Positions 26,672 to 34,476 of a stretch of 64,000 nt of DNA are shown piece after piece. The notes below the pieces were generated by a model that did not search any database, was not told the origin of the DNA, and saw only the letters and a list, made by a program, of their open reading frames with translations. Source of the DNA: Pirellulaceae bacterium (GTDB lineage Bacteria; Planctomycetota; Planctomycetia; Pirellulales; Pirellulaceae). A program made the position numbers and the translations under genes. How positions within the stretch are numbered: position 1 is the stretch's first letter; each line of letters begins with the position of its first letter. Location of the stretch: the NCBI GenBank assembly GCA_023382975.1, contig JAHDXO010000028.1:1-64000 (forward strand), read 5' to 3'.

Positions 26672-27733
26672 TCACTGCGGCGATGGGTCGAGCGGCTGAA
26701 GAAGTTGTTCGGCCGCCTGTCGAACGGCCGGATGCGGGTCGGCCCGCAGGGATTTCAGTTTCTCCGTTGCCTGCGACTGCAACCCCAATTGCTCGATGCT
26801 CCGAATGGTCTGCCACCGAACGTCCGCGTCCGCGTCGTTCAAGCATGAAATCAGGGGATCGGCAGCAGTTCGCGCCGGCTGGCCGATGGCCCCCAACGCC
26901 TTGACCGCCCAGAAGCGAACCACCGGTTCCGGGTCGGTCAATGCCTTGGTCAAAGCCGGAACCGCGGCGGCGCTGGTCAACCGACGCTGGCCCAGGGCAA
27001 GCGCTGCCTTGCGCCGCGATTCCACTTGCTCGGCCCGAAGCAATTCGACCAGCGGTCCGACGGACGGTTCACCGATAGCGACCATCAGCGCCAACATGTC
27101 GCTGTCGAGGGACGAATTCCTGCGACTGTACGTGGCGACCAAGAAGGGCAGAAGATTCTCCGCCGCTTCAGGCGCTTCCCTCAGTGTCTGCAGGGCGTCT
27201 CTGCGGAACGGAATCCCACCGTTTTGAAACGAGTCCTCGATGGCTCGCAATGCTTCGACGCTGCCGATCGTCGCCAAGGATCTCAAGGCAACTTGCTGAT
27301 GCTCGTCCTGCACATCATTCAGGATCTTGACCAGTGTCGGCACGACCTCGTTAGCCGCCTGGCCGATCTTTCCCAGGACGTCAATCGCTTGACGGCGAAG
27401 ACCGTTCTGCGGGTCCGCGGCGATACGCTCGACGGCCGGAATCGCCGCTTCGGCCTCTGGCCCCATTCGACTCAGAGCCAACAGGGCGTAGCTGCGCACC
27501 ACCTCCTGCTCTTCCTGCAACAGTTCACACAGCGGTTCCACAGCATTTCGCCCGAATTTCGCCGCCGCCTCGGCAGCGCGTGGACGGTCGAAAGCGTAAG
27601 CCGGTTGCCGGATGGCGGCGATCAGTTCGGGCAACGGTTTCCCCGCCGGATCCCATTCCTCATCGCGTATCTGGCCCCACGCGCACGCCGCAAGCGTCCC
27701 GAAGATGGTCCAGGCCAAACAGAATCGAATCAT
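26672..27733 (-). CDS. Secreted HEAT-repeat protein
   Basis: 353 aa from the ATG at 27733 (signal peptide MIRFCLAWTIFGTLAACAWG). About eight HEAT/PBS-lyase-like repeats follow, such as RRQAIDVLGKIGQAANEVVP and RFWAVKALGAIGQPARTAAD, each about 35 residues. Such alpha-solenoids are protein-binding scaffolds; none of the repeats carries a catalytic motif. The ATG overlaps the stop of the upstream gene as ATGA, so the two are translationally coupled. Exported scaffold partner for the coupled membrane-anchored protein is the likely role, by inference. Confidence 0.85.
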   Translation of the reverse strand: MIRFCLAWTIFGTLAACAWGQIRDEEWDPAGKPLPELIAAIRQPAYAFDRPRAAEAAAKFGRNAVEPLCELLQEEQEVVRSYALLALSRMGPEAEAAIPAVERIAADPQNGLRRQAIDVLGKIGQAANEVVPTLVKILNDVQDEHQQVALRSLATIGSVEALRAIEDSFQNGGIPFRRDALQTLREAPEAAENLLPFLVATYSRRNSSLDSDMLALMVAIGEPSVGPLVELLRAEQVESRRKAALALGQRRLTSAAAVPALTKALTDPEPVVRFWAVKALGAIGQPARTAADPLISCLNDADADVRWQTIRSIEQLGLQSQATEKLKSLRADPHPAVRQAAEQLLQPLDPSPQ

Positions 27734-28266
27734 CGAGTCATCTCGCGTTGCACGCGGGTCAACTTCCATTCCGGCAGCATGAAGTGAGGCGATCTGTGTT
27801 GTTGAGCCGCCCGGTCCATCATCAAGCGATGGACCATGCCGCCGTACATCCCCGGCTCGAGATGTGCCTCCAACCGGGCGAGTGCGTTGCGGAAACCATC
27901 CAGTGCGGCTTGATACTCCTCGCGCGCGTTCTCCAATGCCTGGGATTCGTCGCTCGATGCCGAATCAAGCAAGTGCGATCTGGCCGCGTCCAAGCGAAGC
28001 AGGCTATCGCGAGCGTCCAAGTAGGCGGGCGGCATGAGTTGGTGTCCCCCACTGGACGATCTGCCGCGTCCTGCAGAATCTGGCGACGATCGGCGCCGTA
28101 TCGGCAGATCCGACTCGCCCCGCCCCCAAGCGTTGCCACTTGTGAACTCGCCACCGATCAGCCGTTGTCCCAAACGACTGGACACGGCGGTGACGGCCAA
28201 CACGATCAACAGGACTCCGTAAACGCCGATCTGGGCGATCCGCCTTGTTCGGCTATCCGTCTTCAT
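27730..28266 (-). CDS. Hypothetical single-TM protein coupled to the HEAT-repeat gene
   Basis: 178 aa from the ATG at 28266 (AGGGAAC upstream); a longer frame to 28341 lacks this. One N-terminal membrane helix (AQIGVYGVLLIVLAVTAVSS), then a Ser/Arg/Gly linker and an alpha-helical C-terminal region (about 85-165) rich in Leu, Ala, Arg and Glu (ALENAREEYQAALDGFRNALARLEA). No family recognised. Upstream, 28267-28603 has no gene; it holds the inverted repeat TTTCGCTGGC...GCCAGCGAAA at 28329-28364. Confidence 0.6.
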   Translation of the reverse strand: MKTDSRTRRIAQIGVYGVLLIVLAVTAVSSRLGQRLIGGEFTSGNAWGRGESDLPIRRRSSPDSAGRGRSSSGGHQLMPPAYLDARDSLLRLDAARSHLLDSASSDESQALENAREEYQAALDGFRNALARLEAHLEPGMYGGMVHRLMMDRAAQQHRSPHFMLPEWKLTRVQREMTR

Positions 28267-28603
28267 GGCTGTTCCCTGTTCTGCTTCCGCAAACGATTCC
28301 ACTTGTAGAGGGGGCAGAAGGAGTAGCGTTTCGCTGGCCATTCATACTGCGATGCCAGCGAAAAGCTTGGTGCATCGCCTCTGCCACACCGTCTCACAAC
28401 CTCTTCCTGCCAATCGTTAACCCCGACTCGCCACACGGGTTTCGAAATTGCCCATCAAGCGGAATAACGGATGTAACCTGCCCGTCTTCACCAGATCATC
28501 CCAGAGCGATGTATGAACCGATGCGGCTGAAAAATCCCCCTAAATTTTCCAGTTGCAATAACCGATACAACCGCTACCAGTTAGTCGGCAGGGAGAGAGC
28601 GAT

Positions 28604-29476
28604 ATGGAATGCAATCGCATGGCAGTGCAGATGTGCCTGAGTCTGCTGATTGCGGTCGGAACAGCCGCGGCCTCCGATCCGGCCACGCGCGACCGGAGCC
28701 ACGCATCCGGCGTTGAGATTTGGCTGGGAACGACTCGCGTCACTCCATCTCGTAACGACGAAATCCCCACTCCGCGTCTCATCGAACCAGCGATCACCGA
28801 TCAAGCCGTCTCGCTCAGCAGCCAAAGTCCCGACTCCTCCAAGGCGCAGGGCCAGGTCTTCCGATCGCTTCCCATCGGTTCGCGAAATCCAGTTGCGGTC
28901 GCATCGGAGAACAGCGATGATCACAGCGATCGATCCCTTCCCAATTCCGAGACGATTCCCGTCTGGCGTCTACCGACGCGTCCTGGTTCAACCGGGGTAG
29001 AAACCACCCTGTCGGAGACGGCAGCGGAGCCCGCCGCCCCGTCATTCACGCTTCAGGACATCATCGTTCCGGAAGCGGGGGACTTGCCGACTGTCGAGTC
29101 GTCGGAGTCGATCGGCGAAGCTCTCCGACTTCTGAATCGTTCCATCGAGCTGAACCAAAGAGCGGCATCGATTCTCAAATCGCTGAACGGAGTCGAAGGC
29201 ACTGCCGATTCTACGGACCAGCAACTCGATGAGCCGAACGTGACGACTGGTCCCGAACAGTCGCATCCAGCCTTGGAGCGGCAAGAATCTGGGGGAGCTA
29301 TCGAGAACTCGCTGCGGATCCGTGCGGACGAATCGGCATCGCAGCTTCTTGGGTTTTGTCCCTCGGCTGTGGAACGATTGGGACTTGGGCAGATTGCCTT
29401 GGTGATACTTGTTGCTCTGGTGGTAGCTACGATTTCTCGCGATGCGACACAGATTCGCCGTGGTCGCAGCAGCTAG
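28604..29476 (+). CDS. Hypothetical protein with signal peptide and C-terminal membrane helix
   Basis: 290 aa. N-terminal hydrophobic segment (VQMCLSLLIAVGTAAASD), a long polar, Ser/Thr/Pro-rich middle, a short helix near 175-200 (IGEALRLLNRSIELNQRAAS) and a C-terminal TM helix IALVILVALVVATISRDATQ followed by basic residues. That tail resembles a membrane or sorting anchor. GGGAGAGAG lies upstream of the ATG. It faces the pilin gene (convergent, 36 bases apart) and sits next to Tad-like genes. Function unknown. Confidence 0.6.
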   Translation: MECNRMAVQMCLSLLIAVGTAAASDPATRDRSHASGVEIWLGTTRVTPSRNDEIPTPRLIEPAITDQAVSLSSQSPDSSKAQGQVFRSLPIGSRNPVAVASENSDDHSDRSLPNSETIPVWRLPTRPGSTGVETTLSETAAEPAAPSFTLQDIIVPEAGDLPTVESSESIGEALRLLNRSIELNQRAASILKSLNGVEGTADSTDQQLDEPNVTTGPEQSHPALERQESGGAIENSLRIRADESASQLLGFCPSAVERLGLGQIALVILVALVVATISRDATQIRRGRSS

Positions 29477-29512
29477 TCTCCAGGCCAGCCAACCCACACG
29501 GAGTTGCCTATT

Positions 29513-29704
29513 TCATGGGGTGATGATTGCACTGATCGCTTGGGCCAGTTCGCACAGTTCTTCCAAGAGCGAATTGCGCACGACCGCCAGGCCCACAACG
29601 ACGCCAATTCCCACGAGGGTCAGAAGAATCAGGTATTCGGCAGTAACGACGCCTCGGCGGCCTACCGGGCAACGCAAGGCCATTTTCCTGAATCGAGCGA
29701 TCAT
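29513..29704 (-). CDS. Flp-type (type IVb) pilin-like protein
   Basis: 63 aa. Basic leader MIARFRKMALRCPVGRRG followed by the hydrophobic N-terminal helix VVTAEYLILLTLVGIGVVVG. If prepilin peptidase cuts after the Gly, Glu falls at +5 and Tyr at +6, the Flp hallmark. The length fits Flp pilins (50-70 aa), and GAGGAAG lies 8 bases before the ATG. The frame can be extended to 30265, but that part merely mirrors the next gene. It would assemble into a tight-adherence pilus or pseudopilus with the secretin coded at 30978. Confidence 0.75.
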   Translation of the reverse strand: MIARFRKMALRCPVGRRGVVTAEYLILLTLVGIGVVVGLAVVRNSLLEELCELAQAISAIITP

Positions 29705-29861
29705 CGCAACAGCTTCCTCTTTCCGAACTTGAACCACGTCAAACCTTCCGTCGTCTTCGGAAACATAGGTTGCCGTTTTCTGCACGACACGCCCGCTGGC
29801 GGAAAAATCCTGAAAATGGAGACTAACCGCCGCCGGTTCGTCTCGGCAATCTGCAATCGGG

Positions 29862-30569
29862 CTATCGACGATCGACCGCCTCGAAATGCTGCGATGGCCG
29901 CTCCCTTCGGACGGTTGGCGGAGGAATCTGCTCGTAGCGTTCAATGTCAGGAATTCCCATCTCCGCGTAGACAGTCTCCATGACATGGCTTGTGTACGGC
30001 GAGGTGGGATCAGCTCCCCAAACCGCCGCGGCGGCTTGTTGTCGACCGACCTGTTTCCAGTAGTACGGCCGGAAGTAGTAGTTTGTGTCGCATTCGGCCC
30101 AGCAAGGCGCCCAAGCGTACATGTCCCCTGGGGATCCTCCCCAGAATGCGTGACACCGTGCCCTGACCAGTGGATCGTGGAAATGACCCCGGATTCGCCC
30201 AAACAGGAAGCGATGGCAACATCCGACGCCCGCACCACCGCAGCTAGAGCAGTCACCGCCAACATCGCGATTCGAAACGCCCGAGTACGGTTCGTCGGAA
30301 TATTCCGGCATCGCGCCGCCCGACCCAGCAGTACTTACTGTGGGCGGCAAGGGCAATGTGTCTGGAAGCGACGAGCCTCCGTATACTCCCACGTCAACCG
30401 GGGCGTGGGATTGGACCGAATTGGATGCCGTCACCAACCGGCCACTTGTCGTGGGGGTGGAAGTCGCTGGAGCTGCTTCGGCGATGCGGGGTCCGCTTGG
30501 TCCGATCAACGGAGGCACGGAAGGGCTCGGATGCACGGTCATAACGATCAACAGAATTGCCAGCGACAT
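29862..30569 (-). CDS. Cys/Tyr/Trp-rich exported planctomycete protein
   Basis: 235 aa. A short hydrophobic N-terminus (MSLAILLIVMTVHP), a Pro/Ser linker, then a compact Cys-rich part at about 105-165: CSSCGGAGVGCCHRFLFG, RCHAFWGG, MYAWAPCWAECDTNYYFRPYYW. I remember similar tails in planctomycete proteins without known function. GAGGTG precedes the ATG. It lies upstream of the pilin gene on the same strand (157 bases apart) and diverges from the secretin, so a pilus or surface role is plausible but unproven. Confidence 0.6.
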   Translation of the reverse strand: MSLAILLIVMTVHPSPSVPPLIGPSGPRIAEAAPATSTPTTSGRLVTASNSVQSHAPVDVGVYGGSSLPDTLPLPPTVSTAGSGGAMPEYSDEPYSGVSNRDVGGDCSSCGGAGVGCCHRFLFGRIRGHFHDPLVRARCHAFWGGSPGDMYAWAPCWAECDTNYYFRPYYWKQVGRQQAAAAVWGADPTSPYTSHVMETVYAEMGIPDIERYEQIPPPTVRRERPSQHFEAVDRR

Positions 30570-30977
30570 CGCTTCACCTCATGGAAACCGGCGTTTTGCG
30601 GGTACTGCTGCATGGCGCTATCGGACTGCTGGCATTGGCAGCTTGATCGAGTCGATGACGCGCCTGACCGGATCGTTAGGTAGCTCCCGGAGAACCGCGA
30701 GGATCGTTGCCACCGCACTGGTTGGAGAATTCGGCGCATTCACTGGTGACTTTACGTCCTGGCACGTCCTCGCCGGAATCGCGACTGTTCGAATGAAGCA
30801 GCACAATCGTGAAATTCGGCAGAACCCGAAAAACCGGAACATCCGTCAAAATCGCTACAGTTTACCACCGAAGGTGGCCGAAATCTCTTTCTGAGCGAAG
30901 AATCTCTCTGCGTGGATCGACTCGGAAGTCGGACCGGCAGGCCCGGCAAACGGGTTTCGTGGTCAAGGAAGAATGCG
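30570..30977. other. Divergent intergenic region, 408 bases
   Basis: Lies between the Cys-rich gene and the secretin gene. Short open frames exist on both strands but lack ribosome sites and credible composition. It probably holds both promoters; I could not place a confident -35/-10 pair. A sigma-54-like TGGCACG at 30763-30769 has the wrong spacing to its GC. Confidence 0.4.
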
Positions 30978-32612
30978 ATGCTCGCATCAACACAGCTCTC
31001 CGCCTTTGGAGCAGTCAGCGACACGTTGTCTCAGACGTTCGTTCGACGCAAGAGCCTGTTTGTGCCGGTCTTGATCCTGGCGGTTGCTGTGGCCTCGCCG
31101 GTTTGGAGCCAGCAGAATGCGGATCGCGGACTTGATCCAGTGACGCGCGACAAGATCGACGATGTGATCGACGATGTATTCGAGCCCGAGGCGGTCCTTC
31201 GAGTTCCTTTGCGGCAATCGAAGCTGATTCGAACCAAACTGGACATCAAACGCGTATCGGCGGCCGATCCGGCGATTGTCGACATTGTTGCTTTCGACAC
31301 TCGCGAAATCGAATTGATCGGCAAGGGAACCGGTACAACGACCGTGACACTGTGGCTGGGAACGGGCGCCGAAGCCAGGCTGCTGAGTGTCTTGGTCAAA
31401 GTCGAAGCCGATCGCACCGTCAACGAACGCCGCCGTTTGGAATACGGCGAATTGCAGGGTGCGCTGAACGAGTTGTTTCCGGGCAGCAAGCTGCGTCTGT
31501 TTCCGATCGCGGACAAGATCATCGTGACGGGGCAGGCGCGGGATGCGGAAGAGGCGGAGCAGATCCTTGCGGTGGTGCGCAGTCGCGGCACCATGGGCGG
31601 GCACTGGGGCTGGGGAGGTCACGGATCGATCTCCGCCCAGGGAGCGGCTGCCGAGCCGTTTCCGGATGCCAGTCAGTTGCCGCAATCGGGCGTCGTCAGC
31701 CTGTTGAGAATCCCTGGCGAGCAGCAAGTGATGTTGCGAGTCCGGATCGCCGAGTTGAACCGCACGGCGGCCCGCAGCATGGGGGTGGATTTGGAGGGGT
31801 CGATCAAGGACTTCTTGTTCTCCTCGACGCTGGCTGGCTCGCCCAACTTGTTTCTGAACGGGACATTCAGCGAGGCGTCGTTTGGCGTCGCGATTTCGGC
31901 GCTCGAACAACACGGCGTCGCGAAGATTCTGGCCGAGCCGAATCTCGTTACGCTCAGCGGGCAGACGGCCACGTTCCTGGCGGGTGGCGAGTTCCCGGTG
32001 CCCACGGTGGTCGGAGTGGACGGCGTTGGAGCGGCCACCACGGAATTCAAAGGCTTTGGCGCCCAACTCACCTTTACCCCGACGGTGTTGGACAAGGACC
32101 GAATCCGGCTGCAAGTGGCTCCGCAATTCAGTTCGCTCAGCGAGGCGAATTCCGTCAACGGAATCTTCGGCTTGAACACCAGGTCGGCCGTCACGACGGT
32201 CGACTTGCGGGAGGGGCAGGTACTGGCCATCGCAGGCTTGATCGCCGACCAGCAGGAAGGTGCCAGGACGCGAATTCCTTTCTTCGGCGCCTTGCCGGGC
32301 GTCGGGGTGCTGTTTGCCAACAAGCAGGTCACGCGATCCGAAACGGAACTGTTGATTGTCGTGACGCCGGAGATTGTCAGCCCGTTGGAGCCTTGCGACG
32401 CTCCGACCTTGCTGCCGGGGATGGAAGTCACCGAGCCGAACGACTTCGACTTGTATCTGCGCAATCAGATCGAAGGCCGCGAAGGCCACCACTACCGAAG
32501 CACGGTCTGGCCGGTGTATCGCGATCGGATGCTTCACCCGCACATGCATGCACGAGGCTATCAGGCATCCGAGGGTTATTTTATGAACGGTCCGAGCGGG
32601 TTGTCGCAGTAA
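30978..32612 (+). CDS. Tad/Cpa-type secretin (RcpA/CpaC-like)
   Basis: 544 aa. The start at 30978 has AAGGAAG upstream. A signal-like segment (LFVPVLILAVAVASPVWSQ) precedes the BON/STN-like N-domain (RVPLRQSKLIRTKLDIKRVS, VTLWLGTG). A second N-domain is at 150-195, and the secretin core is at about 230-490: VMLRVRIAELNRTAARSMGV, AILAEPNLVTLSGQ-like LAEPNLVTLSGQTATFLAGG, FTPTVLDKDRIRLQVAP, ETELLIVVTPEIVSPL. It forms the outer-membrane gate of a Tad-like secretion/pilus system. It is followed closely by two lipoprotein genes. The ATPase (TadA) and inner platform (TadB/C) are not in this window. Confidence 0.9.
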   Translation: MLASTQLSAFGAVSDTLSQTFVRRKSLFVPVLILAVAVASPVWSQQNADRGLDPVTRDKIDDVIDDVFEPEAVLRVPLRQSKLIRTKLDIKRVSAADPAIVDIVAFDTREIELIGKGTGTTTVTLWLGTGAEARLLSVLVKVEADRTVNERRRLEYGELQGALNELFPGSKLRLFPIADKIIVTGQARDAEEAEQILAVVRSRGTMGGHWGWGGHGSISAQGAAAEPFPDASQLPQSGVVSLLRIPGEQQVMLRVRIAELNRTAARSMGVDLEGSIKDFLFSSTLAGSPNLFLNGTFSEASFGVAISALEQHGVAKILAEPNLVTLSGQTATFLAGGEFPVPTVVGVDGVGAATTEFKGFGAQLTFTPTVLDKDRIRLQVAPQFSSLSEANSVNGIFGLNTRSAVTTVDLREGQVLAIAGLIADQQEGARTRIPFFGALPGVGVLFANKQVTRSETELLIVVTPEIVSPLEPCDAPTLLPGMEVTEPNDFDLYLRNQIEGREGHHYRSTVWPVYRDRMLHPHMHARGYQASEGYFMNGPSGLSQ

Positions 32613-32685
32613 ACGAACGGCCGCAACGAGGCGACGCAACGCACGAGCGAACATGTTCCTACGCACGATTTCGGGGACGATTCCC

Positions 32686-33315
32686 ATGACCAGGTACTTT
32701 CTTCCGCGATCCGCCGCCGGGTTCTTGAAGGGCCTGGCCGTTGTGGCGGCCCTGATAACGTGCGTCTCGGGTTGCAGGGGTTGGCGGTCTGGCGTTGCCA
32801 CGGCTCCCGCGCCCTTGGGCAGCTCGGTCGAGCCGTTCATTCAGAAGCAGGAAGAAGCGGGCGAATCGCAGGATTTCGTGATCTACGACCACGAATTCTA
32901 CGAGGATACCGCCCGCCTGACTCGCGACGGCGAAGACCATCTGCGGCAGATCGCGGCCCGTGCCGGGCGAGTACCTTTCCCGATTATCGTCGAGCAATCG
33001 AAAACGACTCCGAAACCGGGGACGAAGCACGAATTTCCCGTCTACCACAACCCCGACTTGGATATGCAACGGTTGCAAGTCGTGGCTCGCGGCCTGGCCG
33101 TCATGGGCGTTCCGAATGCCCATTCCCGCGTCGTCATCGCTCCGGCGCTGGCGCCGGGCTTCACGGAATTCGAAGGCGAACGAGCCTATGGCCGCGGCAT
33201 TGGCGGCGGATTCGGCGGGGGCGGGTTCGGAGGCGGGTTCGGAGGCGGTTTCGGAGGCGGCTTTGGGGGCGGCATCGGGGGTGGATTTGGCGGCGGCTTT
33301 GGTGGCGGCTTCTAG
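32686..33315 (+). CDS. Lipoprotein with Gly-Gly-Gly-Phe repeat tail (Tad-associated)
   Basis: 209 aa from the ATG at 32686 (GGGGA upstream); an earlier ATG at 32653 lacks a good site. Lipobox LITCVSGC, then an about 110-residue soluble domain (FVIYDHEFYEDTARLTRDG, RLQVVARGLAVMGVPNAHSR) whose layout recalls the OmpA-like/CpaD accessory lipoproteins of Tad loci. The last ~40 residues are nine GGGF-type repeats coded by 12-bp direct repeats. Lies 73 bases after the secretin, so probably a pilotin- or CpaD-like partner of it. The repeat tail is unusual. Confidence 0.7.
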   Translation: MTRYFLPRSAAGFLKGLAVVAALITCVSGCRGWRSGVATAPAPLGSSVEPFIQKQEEAGESQDFVIYDHEFYEDTARLTRDGEDHLRQIAARAGRVPFPIIVEQSKTTPKPGTKHEFPVYHNPDLDMQRLQVVARGLAVMGVPNAHSRVVIAPALAPGFTEFEGERAYGRGIGGGFGGGGFGGGFGGGFGGGFGGGIGGGFGGGFGGGF

Positions 33316-33389
33316 ACGAGTGCCCTGAAGCGACGAGCTTCTCGAATGGTCCGAATCGTCGGACAGCGGAAAATGAAGAGACCGATTCC

Positions 33390-34385
33390 ATGAAACTCAT
33401 CCGTCCGGTCATCCTTGTCATGCTTGGCGGTCTGACCGGCTGCCAGACATTTCCCCTGCAACCCGCTGGCGGGCTGCTCGATCGCGGCAAGAGCATCGAG
33501 ACCAACATGGCGATGGCGCGTTCCCTGGAACGCGAAGGCAACTACGGCAAAGCGCGCGACGCCTACCAGGAAGTGCTTGCCCAGGATCCGTACAACGCCG
33601 TGGTCCATCATCGCCTGGGCGTGATCGCCGTGAAGCAGGGATTGCTGGACGAAGGCATGGCCAGTCTGGAACGCGCCCGCCTGGCCAATCCGAACGACCC
33701 AGAACTGCTGACCGATATCGGTTATACCTTGTATCTGCAGAACCGTCTGAGCGAAGCGGCCCGAGTCCTGCAGGATGCCGCCAAGGCGGATCCGGGAAAC
33801 AAGCGGGCGATGAACAACCTCGCGCTGGTGATGGGCAGGGAAGGACGGATGCAGGAGGCTCAGTCGATGTTCCGCCAAGTGGGCAACGACGCGCAAATGC
33901 ATGCCAATCTGGCCTTTATCTACGCCCAGCGAGGCGAGTTCGATCAGGCAGAACGGCACTACAGTCGCGCCCTGGATTACGACAGCGATATGCAGGTCGC
34001 CGCCCGAGGACTGCTGGAACTGGCCCAGCGGCGCAGCTCCCCCAATCCCGAACCGAGGCCGGTTGCCGCACCCGCCGCACCCGTGGCTACCGCGCCCGTC
34101 CGGTCGTCAAGTTCGGCCTTGGCCTCGATTCAGGACTCGACCGCATCCGGCAATCGACTTTCCCGCCAGGATCGCGACGAAATCGTCCAGGAACTACGCG
34201 CCCTATTGGATGCGAAACGCGATGCCGTGCCAGAGGAAAAACAGTTGGCGGACGCCAAACCGACCGCACGAGGCAATGCGTCCAGCAAGTTCGGCGGTTC
34301 GCCCACCGCCGCCATGCATTTCTCCGATCACGATGATTCCGCAACGCCGGACATCGAACTGACCGGCGCTCTCATGCAAGAGTGA
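33390..34385 (+). CDS. TadD-like TPR lipoprotein
   Basis: 331 aa. Lipobox VMLGGLTGC, then about five TPR units at 35-220: NYGKARDAYQEVLAQDPYN, AVVHHRLGVIAVKQGLLDEG, DPELLTDIGYTLYLQNRLSE, KRAMNNLALVMGREGRMQEA, MHANLAFIYAQRGEFDQAE. A Pro/Ala/Ser linker and a charged tail follow. TadD is the TPR lipoprotein needed for Tad secretin assembly. Third gene of the secretin operon (74 bases after the GGGF lipoprotein). The coding is in frame with a longer open stretch from 32760 that is just shadow of the preceding gene. Confidence 0.85.
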   Translation: MKLIRPVILVMLGGLTGCQTFPLQPAGGLLDRGKSIETNMAMARSLEREGNYGKARDAYQEVLAQDPYNAVVHHRLGVIAVKQGLLDEGMASLERARLANPNDPELLTDIGYTLYLQNRLSEAARVLQDAAKADPGNKRAMNNLALVMGREGRMQEAQSMFRQVGNDAQMHANLAFIYAQRGEFDQAERHYSRALDYDSDMQVAARGLLELAQRRSSPNPEPRPVAAPAAPVATAPVRSSSSALASIQDSTASGNRLSRQDRDEIVQELRALLDAKRDAVPEEKQLADAKPTARGNASSKFGGSPTAAMHFSDHDDSATPDIELTGALMQE

Positions 34386-34411
34386 TTGTCCGATCGAAGC
34401 CCAATTGCCCG

Positions 34412-34438
34412 CCCGCGCTCGGCGCGGGTCTCCGACCC
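34412..34438. terminator. Possible bidirectional hairpin between convergent genes
   Basis: CCCGCGC-TCG-GCGCGGG (34412-34428) and GGGTC-TCC-GACCC (34426-34438) share three bases and could form alternative stems. They lie between two convergent genes. There is no clear T-tract, so termination is only a guess; it may be a REP-like repeat. Confidence 0.4.
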
Positions 34439-34476
34439 GGCCGAAACCAGCGACCGAAGTTCTTCCGCGATCAGCC

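Noticed and set aside
30763-30779. Possible sigma-54 promoter TGGCACGTCCTCGCC before the secretin gene
   Set aside because: Spacing between GG and GC is nine bases, not ten, and the -12 context lacks TTGC.
30987-32840. 617-codon minus-strand frame opposite the secretin
   Set aside because: Composition of a mirror frame (Arg/Gln/Asp runs) and the secretin on the plus strand is certain.
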